This document shows, one piece after another, positions 26,401-38,229 of a DNA stretch of 64,000 nt. The stretch covers positions 1,368,501-1,432,500 of the forward strand of contig BSQZ01000101.1 of the NCBI GenBank assembly GCA_033239005.1, in the 5' to 3' direction. The first letter of the stretch is position 1, and every line of letters begins with the position of its first letter. The position numbers and the translations under genes are program-made. The stretch is from Lamellibrachia satsuma (taxonomy: Eukaryota; Annelida; Polychaeta; Sabellida; Siboglinidae). The notes beneath the pieces were generated by a model. It worked only from the letters and a program-made list of their open reading frames with translations, ran no database searches and was not told where the DNA came from.

Positions 26401-27033
26401 CACGCCCCACGCGTGCATCCATCTGAGTAATAGGCCGGTGTAAAACCACACTGGGAGACACGTTCACAGCTCTTGAGATGTGCTTATGCTGTGGCACTGT
26501 GGTGCCGATGCCTGTGTAGTGCCACTGGGGCTCACGCACCGAAGGGGTGCATCCCGGTGGGGGCACACTTTTGCGCCACTTTGACGAATAATGTAATTTC
26601 TGGATGGCATCCGGTTTTTCTAGTTGCATTCGGCATGTGGGCAGCTGTCCCCAGTGATCAGTCTGTCATGAAGGTGTTGTCATTAAATTCTTTTTGTCAT
26701 GCTGAATCAATAAATATTCCTCAGTGCTTGAATCTCAGAGAGACCATGTTGGGTGCTTAAATTTATTTAACGTTATTTTTGTAAATCTACCATTAAAACT
26801 TGTATGTAAACGTCATATTTTATAGGGTTTATGACACTCATATGACTTGATGCAGTATGTACAATTATCTGTTTGACTAACTACAGCTTTTGTGTAACTT
26901 ATTGCATCATAACATCCTAGGTGAAGGGTTTGTTTTTAGGCAGTGTTTATTTTGTTGTGGTTTGATTTACAATAACAGAAACTTTGAGCCCAAACTTATA
27001 CTACTTTCATTTGATATGTACTCAACAGAAACA

Positions 27034-27037
<4 letters not shown>

Positions 27038-27110
<73 letters not shown>

Positions 27111-27121
27111 TACATACATAC
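27038..27121. repeat. (TA)n-(CA)n-(CATA)n microsatellite
   Basis: TA to about 27098, then CA and CATA units, directly ahead of the LINE fragment. Confidence 0.95.
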
Positions 27122-27124
27122 TTA

Positions 27125-27390
27125 AACAGTTACACTGGCTTCAAGTTATCTATTAAATTTAAACTGCCCCATCTTACATCTATCAACACAACAGGCACTC
27201 TATTTGGGCATAGCTCTTGTAGGTGACAGTGACAGTTGTTTGTACCAAACACTAAGAATACCTTAGTAAACTGCACTTTCTCTGTAGCTTCTCCCAAAAT
27301 CTCAAATGAACTCCCTATCAACTTAAAATCATCTGATGCCACGGTTACCTTCTGCAACAATCTCAAGACAAATTTTTTCTAAGTTACATT
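27125..27390 (+). pseudogene. LINE (second, L2/CR1-like family) 3' fragment
   Basis: Starts KQLHWLQVIY, the LHWLPV-type motif common near the C-terminus of L2/CR1 LINE ORFs. It continues with a decayed equivalent of the APK.WNSLP...LKT.LF segment (CTCCCAAAATCTCAAATGAA...) and CATTTCCACCC. Confidence 0.55.
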
Positions 27391-27410
27391 TCCACCCTAA
27401 GTAAAAGGGT

Positions 27411-27613
27411 AAAGGTATGTTCTTATATAGTGCAGTATCCAATCCTCGGGACTGTTCAAAGTGCTTTACACTTCACCCCCTGGCAGACCTGTTCGTTCGA
27501 ACACCATCTCGACTTCTCTGGGAAGAATTGAGCCACACTGCAATTACTGCACAAAGACTGTTAGTTCAGATATTCACCTCTGTCTGTAGCCAGGTACTCA
27601 TTTATACAGCTGA
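27411..27613 (-). mobile_element. SINE family 1, inverted body and tail
   Basis: GTTCTTATATAGTGCAGTAT, CAAAGTGCTTTACACTTCAC and CTGCAATTACTGCAC are the reverse complement of the SINE tail and body. Confidence 0.7.
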
Positions 27614-27614
27614 G

Positions 27615-27900
27615 TGAACTGTGGCAAGACCTCAGCAGTCCCTCGCTGTGATGATGACTTTTGCCCGTGCCTGTTTATGTTACCACGCTTAGTGATTTTG
27701 GTTTGTTGTGCTTGTGATCAGCAAATGTCATTATTGTTACGCTGGAATGAACTCCCCATCACTTTGAAAACATCCCGAAACTATAGCTACCTTCCGAAAA
27801 AACTCAAGACATATTTATTCCTAATTGCATTTCCACCACAAACCTTTGGTTGTCCCTCGTTGTGATAATGACATTTGCTGATCACAAGCACAACAAGTTG
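27615..27900 (+). pseudogene. LINE (second family) fragments, partly inverted
   Basis: LRWNELPITLKTSRNYSYLP and KKLKTYLFLIAFPP read the C-terminus of the second LINE family. The tail motif (GATTTTGGTTTGTTGTGC) occurs before it, and a 29-bp perfect inverted copy of the tail sequence occurs after it, so this is a rearranged composite. Confidence 0.55.
27705..27894. repeat. Perfect 29-bp inverted repeat, 132-bp spacer
   Basis: GTTGTGCTTGTGATCAGCAA ATGTCATTA (27705-27733) is exactly mirrored at 27866-27894, within the LINE composite. Confidence 0.93.
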
Positions 27901-28769
27901 ACAACATCTCAGTTGACAAAGAAAAAAGACAAGAAAAAACATTCCTTTCTGACAGCTGATGCCATGTTGCAACATTCATGAAATTGCCAGGGCAGATCCC
28001 AGGATAGTTGGTCCCATCTGTGGAGTGATCCTAGAGGGAATCCCTGGGCCACTGTGAATGCTGGACAGCACTTCGTTGATGATCCCATTTGCATGGGAAC
28101 ACCGCCATGTACTTACATATCACCTACGGAACTCGCTTCAGATCAATAGATCGTTAGCCCAGGTCACTTGCCCAGCTGTGAATGTCGCAGTAATTATTTT
28201 ATTATTGTATTTTTTCTTTCCCACATGAAAGCTGAATTGCAACATTAGTCCAATAGCATTGTTGACTACGGAAATTAAAAACAGTTGTGTTAGTCAATTT
28301 TTTTGAGTTAGCATGCCGCTATGTGGGAATTCCTTAAAATTAGTTATTAGTCAAAAATGACTAGATTCAATTATTCATAATACTTAAACGAGTGTTGTAA
28401 AGCTGTTGCATTACTGGATCCATGATTTAAAAAGGCATGTGTAATATAAAGAATAAGACAAAATATTTGGTGGTATCAGCAAGTGTACGATTAAGTTCAT
28501 AGCATAATAATAATTGCTTTGAAGCTGTAATGATTGCACACTTTAAATTAACACTAATTAATTTAAAATACTTGAAATGTTGATGTATCATTTATTTGTC
28601 TAATGACAGCCTACTAAATTGACAGCAAGTGTACACATATTGTTACGCTGTTTTTTTACATTAATGTGAGACACACATTATTAGAGTCAATGACATTGAC
28701 AGGGGACAAACATTGTCTGCTGCAATAAATGTCCCTATAACTGTGCAGAATCACCAATGTCCAATCTTA

Positions 28770-29065
28770 CATATCATGCTCTATCTATACAACAGCTGTC
28801 CCATTTGGATAGCGTCCTGAGTCTTTCAAATATCCCTAGGCAGCTCGAATCATCTGTCTCACAACTTTTAACTGGGCAAGCACACGTTTCTGTAGCTGTG
28901 CCCAAAAGCTGAAAGTCCCCGTCACTTTATATTGACTAGCTTTTCTTAAATTGCATTTCCACCCAAAATCATTCTGCGGTACCACACTCTGATTATGACT
29001 GTTGCGAGTCCCTGTTAATGATTTCATGCTTAACGATTCAGGTTTGTTATGCCTCTAAGCTTGGG
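28770..29065 (+). pseudogene. LINE (second family) 3' fragment just upstream of a basonuclin exon
   Basis: TGTAGCTGTGCCCAAAAGCT, CTTAAATTGCATTTCCACCC and the tail TTCAGGTTTGTTATGCCTC match the other second-family fragments. It ends about 210 bp before the exon at 29274. Confidence 0.5.
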
Positions 29066-29273
29066 AGAGAAGTTGTGTTGTTGTTATTTGGCATTCTTTT
29101 AGTTAAAAACAATACTGGAATGCAATGTCAAAGAAATGTAGTTTTTAATCTTGGATTTCCACATTTTCATGACAAGAATCCCACTGATATGTTTTTCTCT
29201 GGATAGTGTTCAGTTGCATCCATCTGTCTGTACAGATATTGTCTGCTTCACTAACTCTACCTCTTCATTGCAG

Positions 29274-29512
29274 CCATGGACAAACTGGGATACCGCAACA
29301 TGTACCAGCTTGGGGTGCAGGTGGAAGTCGTCCAGCCCAATATTGTCTTTGACATTGCCAGCCTGCTCCTCTACGGCGCACAGGCCGCCCCGATACGACT
29401 CAAGATCCTCCTTGATAGGCTGTTCAGTGTGCTGCAACATGAGGAGGTACTGCAAGTCCTGCACGGCTTTGGCTGGAGCTATGAGGACTACGCAAGAGGG
29501 TATATACTGCAG
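29274..29512 (+). CDS. bnc: Basonuclin, conserved second visible exon
   Basis: The exon begins with CC, completing the split Ala codon, then reads 79 codons from [12 protein letters not shown] to ARGYILQ. It holds the highly conserved basonuclin segment: [19 protein letters not shown], then [15 protein letters not shown], then [18 protein letters not shown]. Vertebrate basonuclins have the same order with only conservative changes (for example [19 protein letters not shown]). The segment is predicted to be mostly helical; its biochemical role is not established. The acceptor is CTTCATTGCAG at 29273 and the donor is CAG|GTGAGG at 29513, so the exon ends in phase 0. An ATG at 29276 could look like a start, but it lies within the conserved reading and is internal. 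A tRNA-derived SINE starts only about 48 bp into the next intron. Confidence 0.96.
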
Positions 29513-29560
29513 GTGAGGTCATGGGAGAGGATCTTTAACTGTGGTTACCACCTTTCACTT

Positions 29561-29885
29561 GTGGGGCGTGGTGGTGAAGCAGTTACAATATCGCACTCTT
29601 AATCAAGAGAATCTGGGTTTGAATCCTCTTGCTGCCGTTTCGAAGTTTGGGCAATTTTGTTCATTCCACATTGCTCTAGTTCACTCAGTTGTATAAATGA
29701 GTAACTGGCTATAGACAGACGTGGATATGTGAACGAATAGTCTTCGTGCAGTAATTACAGCATGGCTGAATGCTTCCCAGAGAAGTCGAGCTGGCATGAT
29801 GAACAGTTCTTCCAGGGGGTGATGCGTAAAGTGCTTTGAACAGTTCCAAGGGCTGGATACTGCGCTATATGAGAACGTATCTTTA
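29561..29885 (+). mobile_element. tRNA-derived SINE (family 1), most complete copy
   Basis: The head has an A-box-like GTGGTGAAGCAG and a B box GGTTTGAATCC about 45 bp later. The body runs TTCACTCAGTTGTATAAATG, GTGCAGTAATTACAGCATGG, CTGAATGCTTCCCAGAGAAG, and the tail GTGCTTTGAACAGTTCCAAG and GCGCTATATGAGAACG. Six partial copies lie elsewhere in the window. It sits just inside basonuclin intron 2. Confidence 0.8.
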
Positions 29886-30224
29886 CCACAAGTTTTTTCT
29901 CGTGCTTAAAGTTTCTTCCTCAATACAAATTTTTGCTTGCCTCGTTTCAGAGTAATTTCACTATTTTGCCTATCTAGTATCCACTACAACATGCTAGCTC
30001 ATTTGTGCAAATATGTTATTTGATGAAATCATCGGACAAACTATTAATTTATTTTTTAACAGATCCAGTCAGAAAATGGCAAAAGTCGTCTGGCTCTATA
30101 TACTATAAAATACTGTTATTCACACTTTTGAAAGTTAACTAAATCGTATGATCAAAGTAAATTCTTTTGATGATTTTAGCAAACGTTTGCATTCTTATTA
30201 GACCAACTGCACATAAAGGGAGGG

Positions 30225-30490
30225 GCTTTCACTTATCATAGAAGTGAAGTCACAAGGCAGGTGTTTTCTGGGGAGTAACTTGAATGTAGTTTGAATTTAT
30301 GGAATCATTTACTCATCCTCACAAAGGACAATATCTGCTGACTGTGTAAATACTAGCAGTGTTAATTTATTTAAAAGCAGAATTTTACACGTATTACTGG
30401 GTCATGTGTAGATTAAAAACTGTTGACTGTCAGTAAGCCAATGGCTTCCTTGTCCATGGGCTAACAGGAGCTTCTTGAGTTAGATGGCAA
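30225..30490 (+). pseudogene. LINE 3' fragment, copy 4 of the CR1-like family
   Basis: A degraded 3' end: GACTGTGTAAATACTAGCAG and the tail AGTAAGCCAATGGCTTCCTT match the family consensus. The reading frame is lost. Confidence 0.6.
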
Positions 30491-32752
30491 ATTTATTAAT
30501 TTGGCTACTATTGACCGAGTAATTTTAATTCAGGTGAACACAACCAAGATTGTTGGCAGTCAGGTAGAGTAATGCATCACCGTTAGGATCAGTCACACGA
30601 GGAAGTCATAATTCAGTAGGAAGGCTGCATTCCAAATGCAATAAGGTAAAAATTGTCATGTGGTGACCATATTGGATACATTCTGTCTGGAGCTTGTTTC
30701 AGGATTCTGACCACGTGTGCTTTCTTTTGCACAACATTTATGAAAAAGTAATATTATAATTGCACTGTACCATCCAGACCATTGTTGACTTTTAAAAGTT
30801 GAAGTTTTCAGTTCTTGCGGAAGTTCCTTTTCAATCATCAGTAATTTTAGACAAAAGAGTACGTCCAATATACATTATGTCAATAGAAAAAATTACCAAA
30901 AAATATTTAAGTTATTAAAAAAAATTTAGTTAACTAATAGTATTTAGCTATAGATATTGAGTTGGATTTTGCTTCAAATTTTTTTTTACATAATTATGTA
31001 TATTTAATAAATTTTATAAGTTTTAACACAGTTTTTGATGTATTTTTTTGCATAATTTTTATGTTTTTTATTTCCTGCATTTTTGTAATACATTGAGCTT
31101 TCAAGGAAACTTATTATTAGTTTTATGCAGGTCTAAGTAGTCCACCTAAATTTTTATTGACAGTTGATGACTATTTTGTATTGTGCTAAAATAAACCAAT
31201 TCTAAATAATTGAATATGTTAAAGCATATACAGAAGTGACATGCCGATTAATTTTTATATATATAGTAATTTTTATATAATTATATAGTTTTTATATATA
31301 TTTTTTATTTTCTATTTTGATAATGAAGTTTTTCACAATACAGCATGCGTGCGTGTTCTGCAGTCAGATATGGGTCACAGTTACAGGTAGAATTACGATT
31401 AGAGTTAGGTAAGACCAGCTGTTACATGGCCATGTCACTGTATGTTAGTGGCACTGCCACATGCCCTGAGTAACGAGGCCCTGGCCCCGGATCATGATAT
31501 ATCCGCCGATCTGCTGTACCCACCCGCCACATCCCTGTGTGGCCACAGCGTGAGGGGAAGTGCCAGCCTGTCCGCTTGTCCCTGCCTCCTTCCCTTACTC
31601 CCTTTGACAGATCACTGCCAACACTACTGCGTGGCTGCTGACATTTCCGCTATGCCTGGAACTTACCTGGTTATAGCAATTGCGCTCCAGAGGTACCTCC
31701 AGTTTTTGTTGCTGCAATTGACATTTTATGATTTATTCGACATCATATGCTGGGCGGTGATTTTTTTATTCATCATGTGGATTTATTTTTAATCAAGTAA
31801 TTGAAAATGTGATTGCATGGGTGGGTGGTAGGTGCGTGGATGTGGCTTTTCACCTATATGGATCTCTTTTGTGGAAGTCAAAAGTATTTCAAGTTGTAAA
31901 CAGCTGACATAATCTTAGTGGAAAACTGGGTGATACTAATTTATATAGGTTTGTTATCTTCCATGGAGAATCAACATATGCAGAAACAAATTATATTTAT
32001 ATATATTTTGTGCTTACACATGTGCACGCACCCACGCATGCATGCACACACTCACTCGGTCACACAGTGATGATATGGGCAACTTTTGTCAGACTAACCT
32101 CAGCGATGAACATTCATTTTTAATGAATGCATACACCATCCAATCACGATGTAGGCAGTAAGTCACGTAACTTTGATGCCCACGATATGCAGTTGAGAAA
32201 TTGATAGACCAATGCAATCACTCTACTGATTTCAATAATTTTTGGTTAATAATAAAAAGTATACCAAAATATTATTTTAGCTACTCCTGATATGTATGAA
32301 AATCCACAGAGGTGAATTATAATGTGGAATGACATGCATGACCACATGCACGCTGGAAATGTTCTACAAAAATGTTGTCCAAGCTGAAAACAGTAGCCAG
32401 GCGATTTGATTGGCGGCAACACTGAGTCACAGGAAGTTGGCTGTCAATCGTCTGATGTGTGATCTACCTGAAATCTGATGCAGCCTTTAGGCAGCCTCCC
32501 TACCTGGCTCCTGTACCCACATTGCAGGAACATTGACATGTACCGGTGTGCCTTAATGCCATCCTTTTGAAGTGTTTTTTTCTCAGCCTGGGATACATTC
32601 CCAGATGTTACACCATGTAGCTGCATGCGGGTTCCCTTGTGGCCAATGCAGGAAGCATGTCAGGTTTGTGTTACCTGCCTGTGTGTACAGGGTCAACGGG
32701 GATTGTCACTGGTTTGGTTAGCTTTGATACCTGTGTGTAGGCTGTCGTGCAC

Positions 32753-32915
32753 TGTAGCACAGTGGTGTAGCGTCAGACTCTAAACTGAGAGGACTCGCTG
32801 TGTGAATCTACTTGCTGCTGTCCAAACCTTGAGCAGTTTTATTCAGTCGTTATTGTTTTAGTTCATTTGGATGTCCTTATTGACTTAGTTCATTTAATAA
32901 CTGGCATAGATAGTG
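32753..32915 (+). mobile_element. SINE family 1, head fragment
   Basis: The tRNA-like head AGTGGTGTAGCGTCAGACTC is followed by a degenerate B box (GTGTGAATCTACTTGCTGCT) and CCAAACCTTGAGCAGTTTTA, then a degraded body. Confidence 0.6.
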
Positions 32916-33084
32916 ATGCAATTATACAAATGAATAAATTTTGTGCTGTAAATTCGAAATGGTTGACTGCTGAAATGAATCACTGACATGTCAACTCTCC
33001 CGCATCTGACATGATACTCATGCAATCGAGGGTCAAATGATTTTGAAAGAGTATTTTTTTCTCTATTTACAATACCAAGTGTTG

Positions 33085-33180
33085 ACGTCTCGCATTGGAA
33101 CCGTGACTTTTGTACATCCGTGTTCATGATATCATGCTGAATGATTCTGGTTTGTTGCACCTCTGAGCTATAGAAGTACA
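33085..33180 (+). repeat. LINE second-family 3' tail fragment
   Basis: GTGTTCATGATATCATGCTG followed by GATTCTGGTTTGTTGCACCT, matching the tails at 28990-29060 and 38100-38180. Confidence 0.5.
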
Positions 33181-33286
33181 GTGTAGTATTATATTCAATG
33201 TGACAACTTAACATATGAGATACATTTTATATGTGACTAATACAGTCACCTGCTTGATGCTTTTAGTGTCTGACACAGGCAAATAG

Positions 33287-33400
33287 GGGTGAATGAAACT
33301 GCCCAAGTTTCGATATGGGAGCAGGTTGTTTCAAACCACGGTTCCCTCGCCCGAAAGCCCCGATGCTGGCAAACACGACCACTGCACCCCACAGTGGAAG
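33287..33400 (-). mobile_element. SINE family 1, inverted head
   Basis: ACTGCCCAAGTTTCGATATG and TTTCAAACCACGGTTCCCTC are the reverse complement of the SINE head with its B box. Confidence 0.55.
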
Positions 33401-35425
33401 AAGAAGAGGTTTTAAAAAAGAGCATTCAAGAAGTAGTTATATTTGTGTTTGTCAGAGTAGGATATAGCTGAGGAGCTGAGGTCGGTTGGTAAGTCGGTGG
33501 ATTGTGTGTGGGTGGGGTTAATCAAATTCAAATTAATTTAGGATTATTCGAATGTTTTATATTAACAAAGCCCCTTAGATCACTTGGTGACTTAGTTTAG
33601 ATAACATTATTAATGGTGCATATTGGTAGTTATTATTGTCTAAACAGTGTTTATATATTACTGCAGCATAGTCAAATGAAACGTTGCATAAAATTAATGT
33701 AGATTATTTAAAAGTGGGTACTAGAAACAGGCATGGTTTTATAGGTGGGTGTACTGTGATTTAGTTTTTCTGCCACTACCATGAATGCCGGGGTACAAAC
33801 TGTGAATTTCATGATGAATTTTGTGGGGGAAAAAATCGTGAAGAAGTATGTTTTGTCTGATACTTTCAGTGACCGAAATAAATGGTTTCATGATAAGCAC
33901 AATTAATGTTTAAATGAAAACTTATGATTGTATCATGTGTTGGTGTAATTTATTGATGACAGGTAATTGATAACCTGCACCACGGTTGCTTTCTATGATA
34001 CCTATTTATAGGATGAATCAGTGTTCTAGTTATTAGACAATTAACCAAATGCAAAGTAAACTGTCCCTGACATGGAGCGATTGTGGGCCCATATCTTTTA
34101 TTCATTCTTCTTGTGTGAAATAAAATAAGTATAAAGAAGACTCACAGTTCAAATGCAGTCAATATTAATCGCTATTTTTGTTCATTCTGTATCCGAAGTG
34201 TATTGCAAGTGACTAATGTATTGCTATTTGATTAGATGTGATGACATGTCTGGCACCACGCAATATCTGGCTACTTCAAACAAAACCGAAGGACATTGTA
34301 AACATATTTATGATACCAACAACAATCGTAGAAAACATGTATAGCTTTGCTAGCAATTGTACGTAACTACAAACTTCTATCGTCCAAGTTACGTAACCTA
34401 TGTCAAACATCCACATATATTCCTTCGTAATGTACCCGCTCACCCCAGAGAATTTTTTATTGTTTTAATGTACGAAACATCCCCATGGTCCCCAGGCCCC
34501 TAGCCAGAAATAAAATGTTGCCAGTTTTGAACATTAAACAAAACTTAAACGCGCCAACGGCTTCCTAGCTGTGCAGCGAGATTGGCATTATCACCTGCAC
34601 AGTAATACTAGTGGAAGAAGAGCCAACACATGAAGGTTTATGAAAAAGTAACTAGAAACTGTATTTAAAATAAATAAACATGGAAGTAATGTTTTAAGCA
34701 TCTTAAGACATACATGCAAATACGTCTAATATGAACAAATACGATTACAATTACACTCAAAATAAAATGGTTGACACTAAAGTAAAGCAATACAACAAAA
34801 TTAATAAAAATAGAAGATACAGCACTCAGTAATACAACTGGTTTTGAAAGTAATACATTGAAACATTACTTTGATAAAATAGCACTCATCCAGATTCAAT
34901 ATTGCCTAGTATTGGACAAAAAAAACAATGAATCTACTAGACTGAGCACAGCCTAATCGTTCGTGGTTTGTCTGCCGTTTGAATAGAGGAGCCGGGAAAC
35001 TGCTCCCGATAGTAAGGCCTACACTCCGGTTATGTATGTGAATCGGAGCCCGAATCAGATGCAATTTGGCCGCTGCAGAGTGCCGGCGGTGGGCGACAAT
35101 ACAGTAACTTTTCGGTTACTAGCGATAGGCACATCAACATTATGGTAATGCTGCTTTTATTCAAGTTTACGAAAAAGGCATCGATTGTCGTGAACTTTGA
35201 CGTTTACACATCGCATATTTTCACTCGCTTCGCAGGTGCCATTTTGAACTCGCCCCACGACATCCGGATCACGGGACTGTTTCTTCAAATGAGAGCGTCA
35301 ATGGATAGGCACTGAGAAAGGCCATAGAAACGCGTTTCCCAACCAATGGCGTAGACGATTACAATAAATAGAGATCAACCACAGTATCATTATTTTCCAA
35401 CGATGCCAAGGTTAAAATATATAGT

Positions 35426-35428
<3 letters not shown>

Positions 35429-35468
<40 letters not shown>
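35429..35468. repeat. (TA)n microsatellite
   Basis: About 20 TA units, 320 bp upstream of the large basonuclin exon. Confidence 0.93.
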
Positions 35469-35470
<2 letters not shown>

Positions 35471-35788
35471 GCGGTATTCGGTTTTCTACCGCCGGCAACA
35501 TTCGTCGAATCACGACCGCGTGCTCCGACTGCAGTCACTACGACAGTTCAAACAATTTATTAAAAATGTCATCTTATAAAAAGAAAAACGCGTCTTTTAT
35601 TTTATTTTACCCGTCGTCGTAAGACGGGTCCCTGTGTAAGGGCACGTCTAAAAAATTTCAGCTCCATGCACTCGAACTTGGCAGAAATATGAGGGAACAG
35701 GCAGACACAATCGCAACGTAATTTATACTATGGGAATTGTCTGCATTCATTGAAGGAGAGAAATATAACATAACGGATCCTGTTTCAG

Positions 35789-37489
35789 GACTCATCGGGC
35801 CGCGTGCTCGACAAGTGGTCATTGGTGACGCGCGATGAGGAGCAGGTCATCCTACAGCAGTTCCTGCGCTTCGGCGAGACCAAGTCGATCGCGCAAGAGA
35901 TTATCCTGGCCGACGCGAGGGAGGCGCACTCCAAGGTCGAGACGGCGCAGACGGCCAAGACGACGTCGGAGATCCGCAAGTTCCTCGAGCGCAGCAACGT
36001 CGGCATGCAGAGCTTCATGCGCGGGTACGAACCCCGGCACTTCCTGCGTCCGCTCCCGTATATACATACCTCACTTGCGGGAAGCGGCGGCCGGCTTCTC
36101 AGTCCGTCGTCGCTACCCGCCTTCTCGCCGAAAGAGACGACGTCGGTGGCCATCCCGGCGCCGCTGAGCACGTCCAGTCCCGTATCCGGGTCCCCACTGC
36201 TGCGTATGCAGACGATGCAACCGCAGCCGTATGACTATCGCCGCGAGCATCTCAGTCCCAGCTCGTCGGTCAGCGACAAGACGGGAGCGTTGTCCAGCAC
36301 GAGTCCCCATGACATGTCGACCAGTCACTCTAGTAGCGTCATCGTGCCGCAGTTGCCGGCGACGAATCTGTCGCGGGCGTCCCCCGTGAAGGCGGAGAGC
36401 GCCGGCGACTCGACCCCACCTCATACGGACGACAGCGCCGACCAGTCCACCAATGACGGGGTGCTCAACTTCAGCATCAAGGACAACTGTGGCAGTAGAA
36501 ACAGTGGTGGCGGCCTCGGCTCGATCTTCGCCGACCTCAAAGTGAAGCACCTGCGCAAGTCGGTGAACCCGATGAAGCGCAACTGGCAGCCGAGTCCCGG
36601 CTTCGGTAGCACGCTCATCTCGCCTAGCGGCAAGAAGCGCGTCCTCTGCACGGCTTGCAACAAGACCTTCTGCGACAAGGGCGCGCTCAAGATCCACTAC
36701 AGCGCCGTGCACCTGAAGGAGATGCACAAATGCACGGTCGACAGCTGCAACATGATGTTCAGTTCGCGCCGCAGCCGCAACCGGCACAGCGCCAACCCCA
36801 ACCCGAAGCTACACATGCCGCAGAACCGACGCCGCCTTCCGGAGGGCGCCACCATCGTCAGCGACTCGCCGACGCACAGCGACGATTCACCAGAAGTGAT
36901 GCCTCCGGCTGCGCAGGCACTCAGCGTCGCAACTGCGGCGGCTTCCGGTCTCGGCGGGCCGCTCGACGTCAGCGCTTTGACAGCGGTGGCCAAGACTGAA
37001 ATCAGTAGACTTCCGATGATGCTTCCGGTCACCGGCCGGATGGTCAAGTGTGGAGATGACACGGGTTTGTTGATGCGAGACATCGGCGACTCCGGCCTAC
37101 ACATGTCTATCACAGACCGCGCTGCACCGATCGTTATACAACCGCCGTTCTACGTCGATCCGACGACGCTGCACCTCGGCCCGCTCATCCCGTCTCCTGT
37201 TAAGTTCCCCAAGCTGCAGCTCGTCGACCCGGGCCCGCCGGCCTCACCCGCCGTCTCCGAGGGCCGCAGTGACGGCTGCAGCGGGGGACGCACCACACCC
37301 GGAGACTCAGACGGTCGCATCGGCAGCACGAGCAGGAAACGCAAGAGTCTAATGCCGACTCGGTGCGCCCAGATCGACGACGACCAGTTCGTGATGAGCG
37401 ACGATGACGCCGACGCCACCTCGACCGTTGAAGTCGCCGCAGAGAACGACTGCACGGCCACCGATCTGTCCAACGCAAAACAGGAGCAG
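35789..37489 (+). CDS. bnc: Basonuclin, large exon with first C2H2 zinc-finger pair
   Basis: This 1701-nt exon (567 codons, phase 0 at both ends) begins DSSGRVLDKWSLVTRDEEQ and continues with LQQFLRFGETKSIAQ, a near-exact match to basonuclin. Then come a low-complexity Ser/Pro-rich region and the first zinc-finger pair from 36647 to about 36815: CTACNKTF...HYSAVH, then CTVDSCNMMFSSRRSRNRH. The second finger has the wide H-SANPNPKL-H spacing typical of basonuclins. Further on, SRKRKSLMP (near 37333) matches the vertebrate RKSSMP basic motif, a likely nuclear localisation signal, and is followed by an acidic DDDQFVMSDDDAD stretch. The acceptor is CTGTTTCAG at 35788 and the donor is CAG|GTACGT at 37490. 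The exon is GC- and CpG-rich, unlike the upstream introns. Known family role: DNA-binding transcription factor acting at rRNA and developmental genes. The length is similar to the vertebrate counterpart. Confidence 0.97.
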
Positions 37490-38084
37490 GTACGTTGTAT
37501 GTTCATCACACTGGCGCACCGTTTGTACCCATGCAGCTAAACCTTCTTTTCGATTCTTCTGCAATTTGCGTTTCCTGTTAGAAACATCGATGCCAAAATC
37601 TGTTTTGCGAAATAGATGTAGTTCTCCATCTCTCCCACCAACCGCTGTCGCCTTTCCGAGAATGTTCTTCGTCCATCTTTGTTGTGCCTTGACACTGCTT
37701 TCCTTTTCTGCCACTAGTCGCTCCAGTGTCGTCTTTTCCAATCCATCGAGCCTCTTAATGTGGCAAAAATGTGTAATTTATGGCGCTTGAAAAAATTGCA
37801 CAACTATAGATTTACAGTTCGGTAAATACGTATGGTTGCTGCTAGCCCTTTTTGTTTTGCATTTCGTTGATTGTTAAAGTTTTTGTTTTGTGGAACCTTT
37901 ATCTTCTATGCGTGTTACCGTTACAAGCTTGCACTGGATACGATAATTATGTTCTGCAAAGTGCTCTCATGTTTAATGCACAATGCCAACTAATTTAGGT
38001 CATTACTCATTTTATTGGGCTCAACAGATTTTTATAATATTTATTGTATGGTCATATGTATCTATATGAAATTGCGTTCATTTC

Positions 38085-38180
38085 CACTCTAAATTATCGG
38101 TGGCCCTTCGTTCTGATTATTACGTTTTCGCGCCCGTGTTCATGATATCACGCTCGACGATTCTGGTTTGTTGAGCCTGT
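38085..38180 (+). repeat. LINE second-family 3' tail fragment in basonuclin intron 3
   Basis: GTGTTCATGATATCACGCTC and GATTCTGGTTTGTTGAGCCT. It lies in the short 818-bp intron ahead of the last exon. Confidence 0.5.
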
Positions 38181-38229
38181 GCAAGAGCTCTGTGCAAGAG
38201 CTCTGTGCAAGAGCTCTGTGCAAGAGCTC
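38179..38229 (+). repeat. 13-bp tandem repeat, 4 copies, in basonuclin intron 3
   Basis: GTGCAAGAGCTCT is repeated four times, about 80 bp before the last exon. Confidence 0.95.

Larger units (their letters stand above)
13294..29273 (+). other. bnc: Basonuclin intron between box exon and conserved exon (15980 bp)
   Basis: GTAAGT donor and TTGCAG acceptor; phase 1. Apart from the repeats, SINEs, LINE pieces and candidate regulatory island listed, the rest (for example 17-18.6 kb, 21.1-22.6 kb, 23.5-27 kb) shows AT-rich sequence with no coding signature that I can defend. 22000-22600 is locally GC-richer with several overlapping open readings but no domain. Confidence 0.9.
29513..35788 (+). 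other. bnc: Basonuclin intron ahead of the large exon (6276 bp)
   Basis: GTGAGG donor and TTTCAG acceptor; phase 0. It holds a full SINE, a LINE fragment, two SINE heads and a (TA)n run. An open reading at 31442-31792 has no recognised domain. From about 34.3 kb the intron becomes noticeably richer in CpG. Confidence 0.9.

Noticed and set aside
31442..31792. 116-residue ORF with a hydrophobic end
   Set aside because: No recognised domain and a T-rich tail explains the hydrophobic residues; no splice signals that tie it to basonuclin.
35785..37113. Large minus-strand and alternate-frame ORFs over the basonuclin exon
   Set aside because: Shadows of a GC-rich coding exon; only the + strand frame encodes recognisable conserved motifs.
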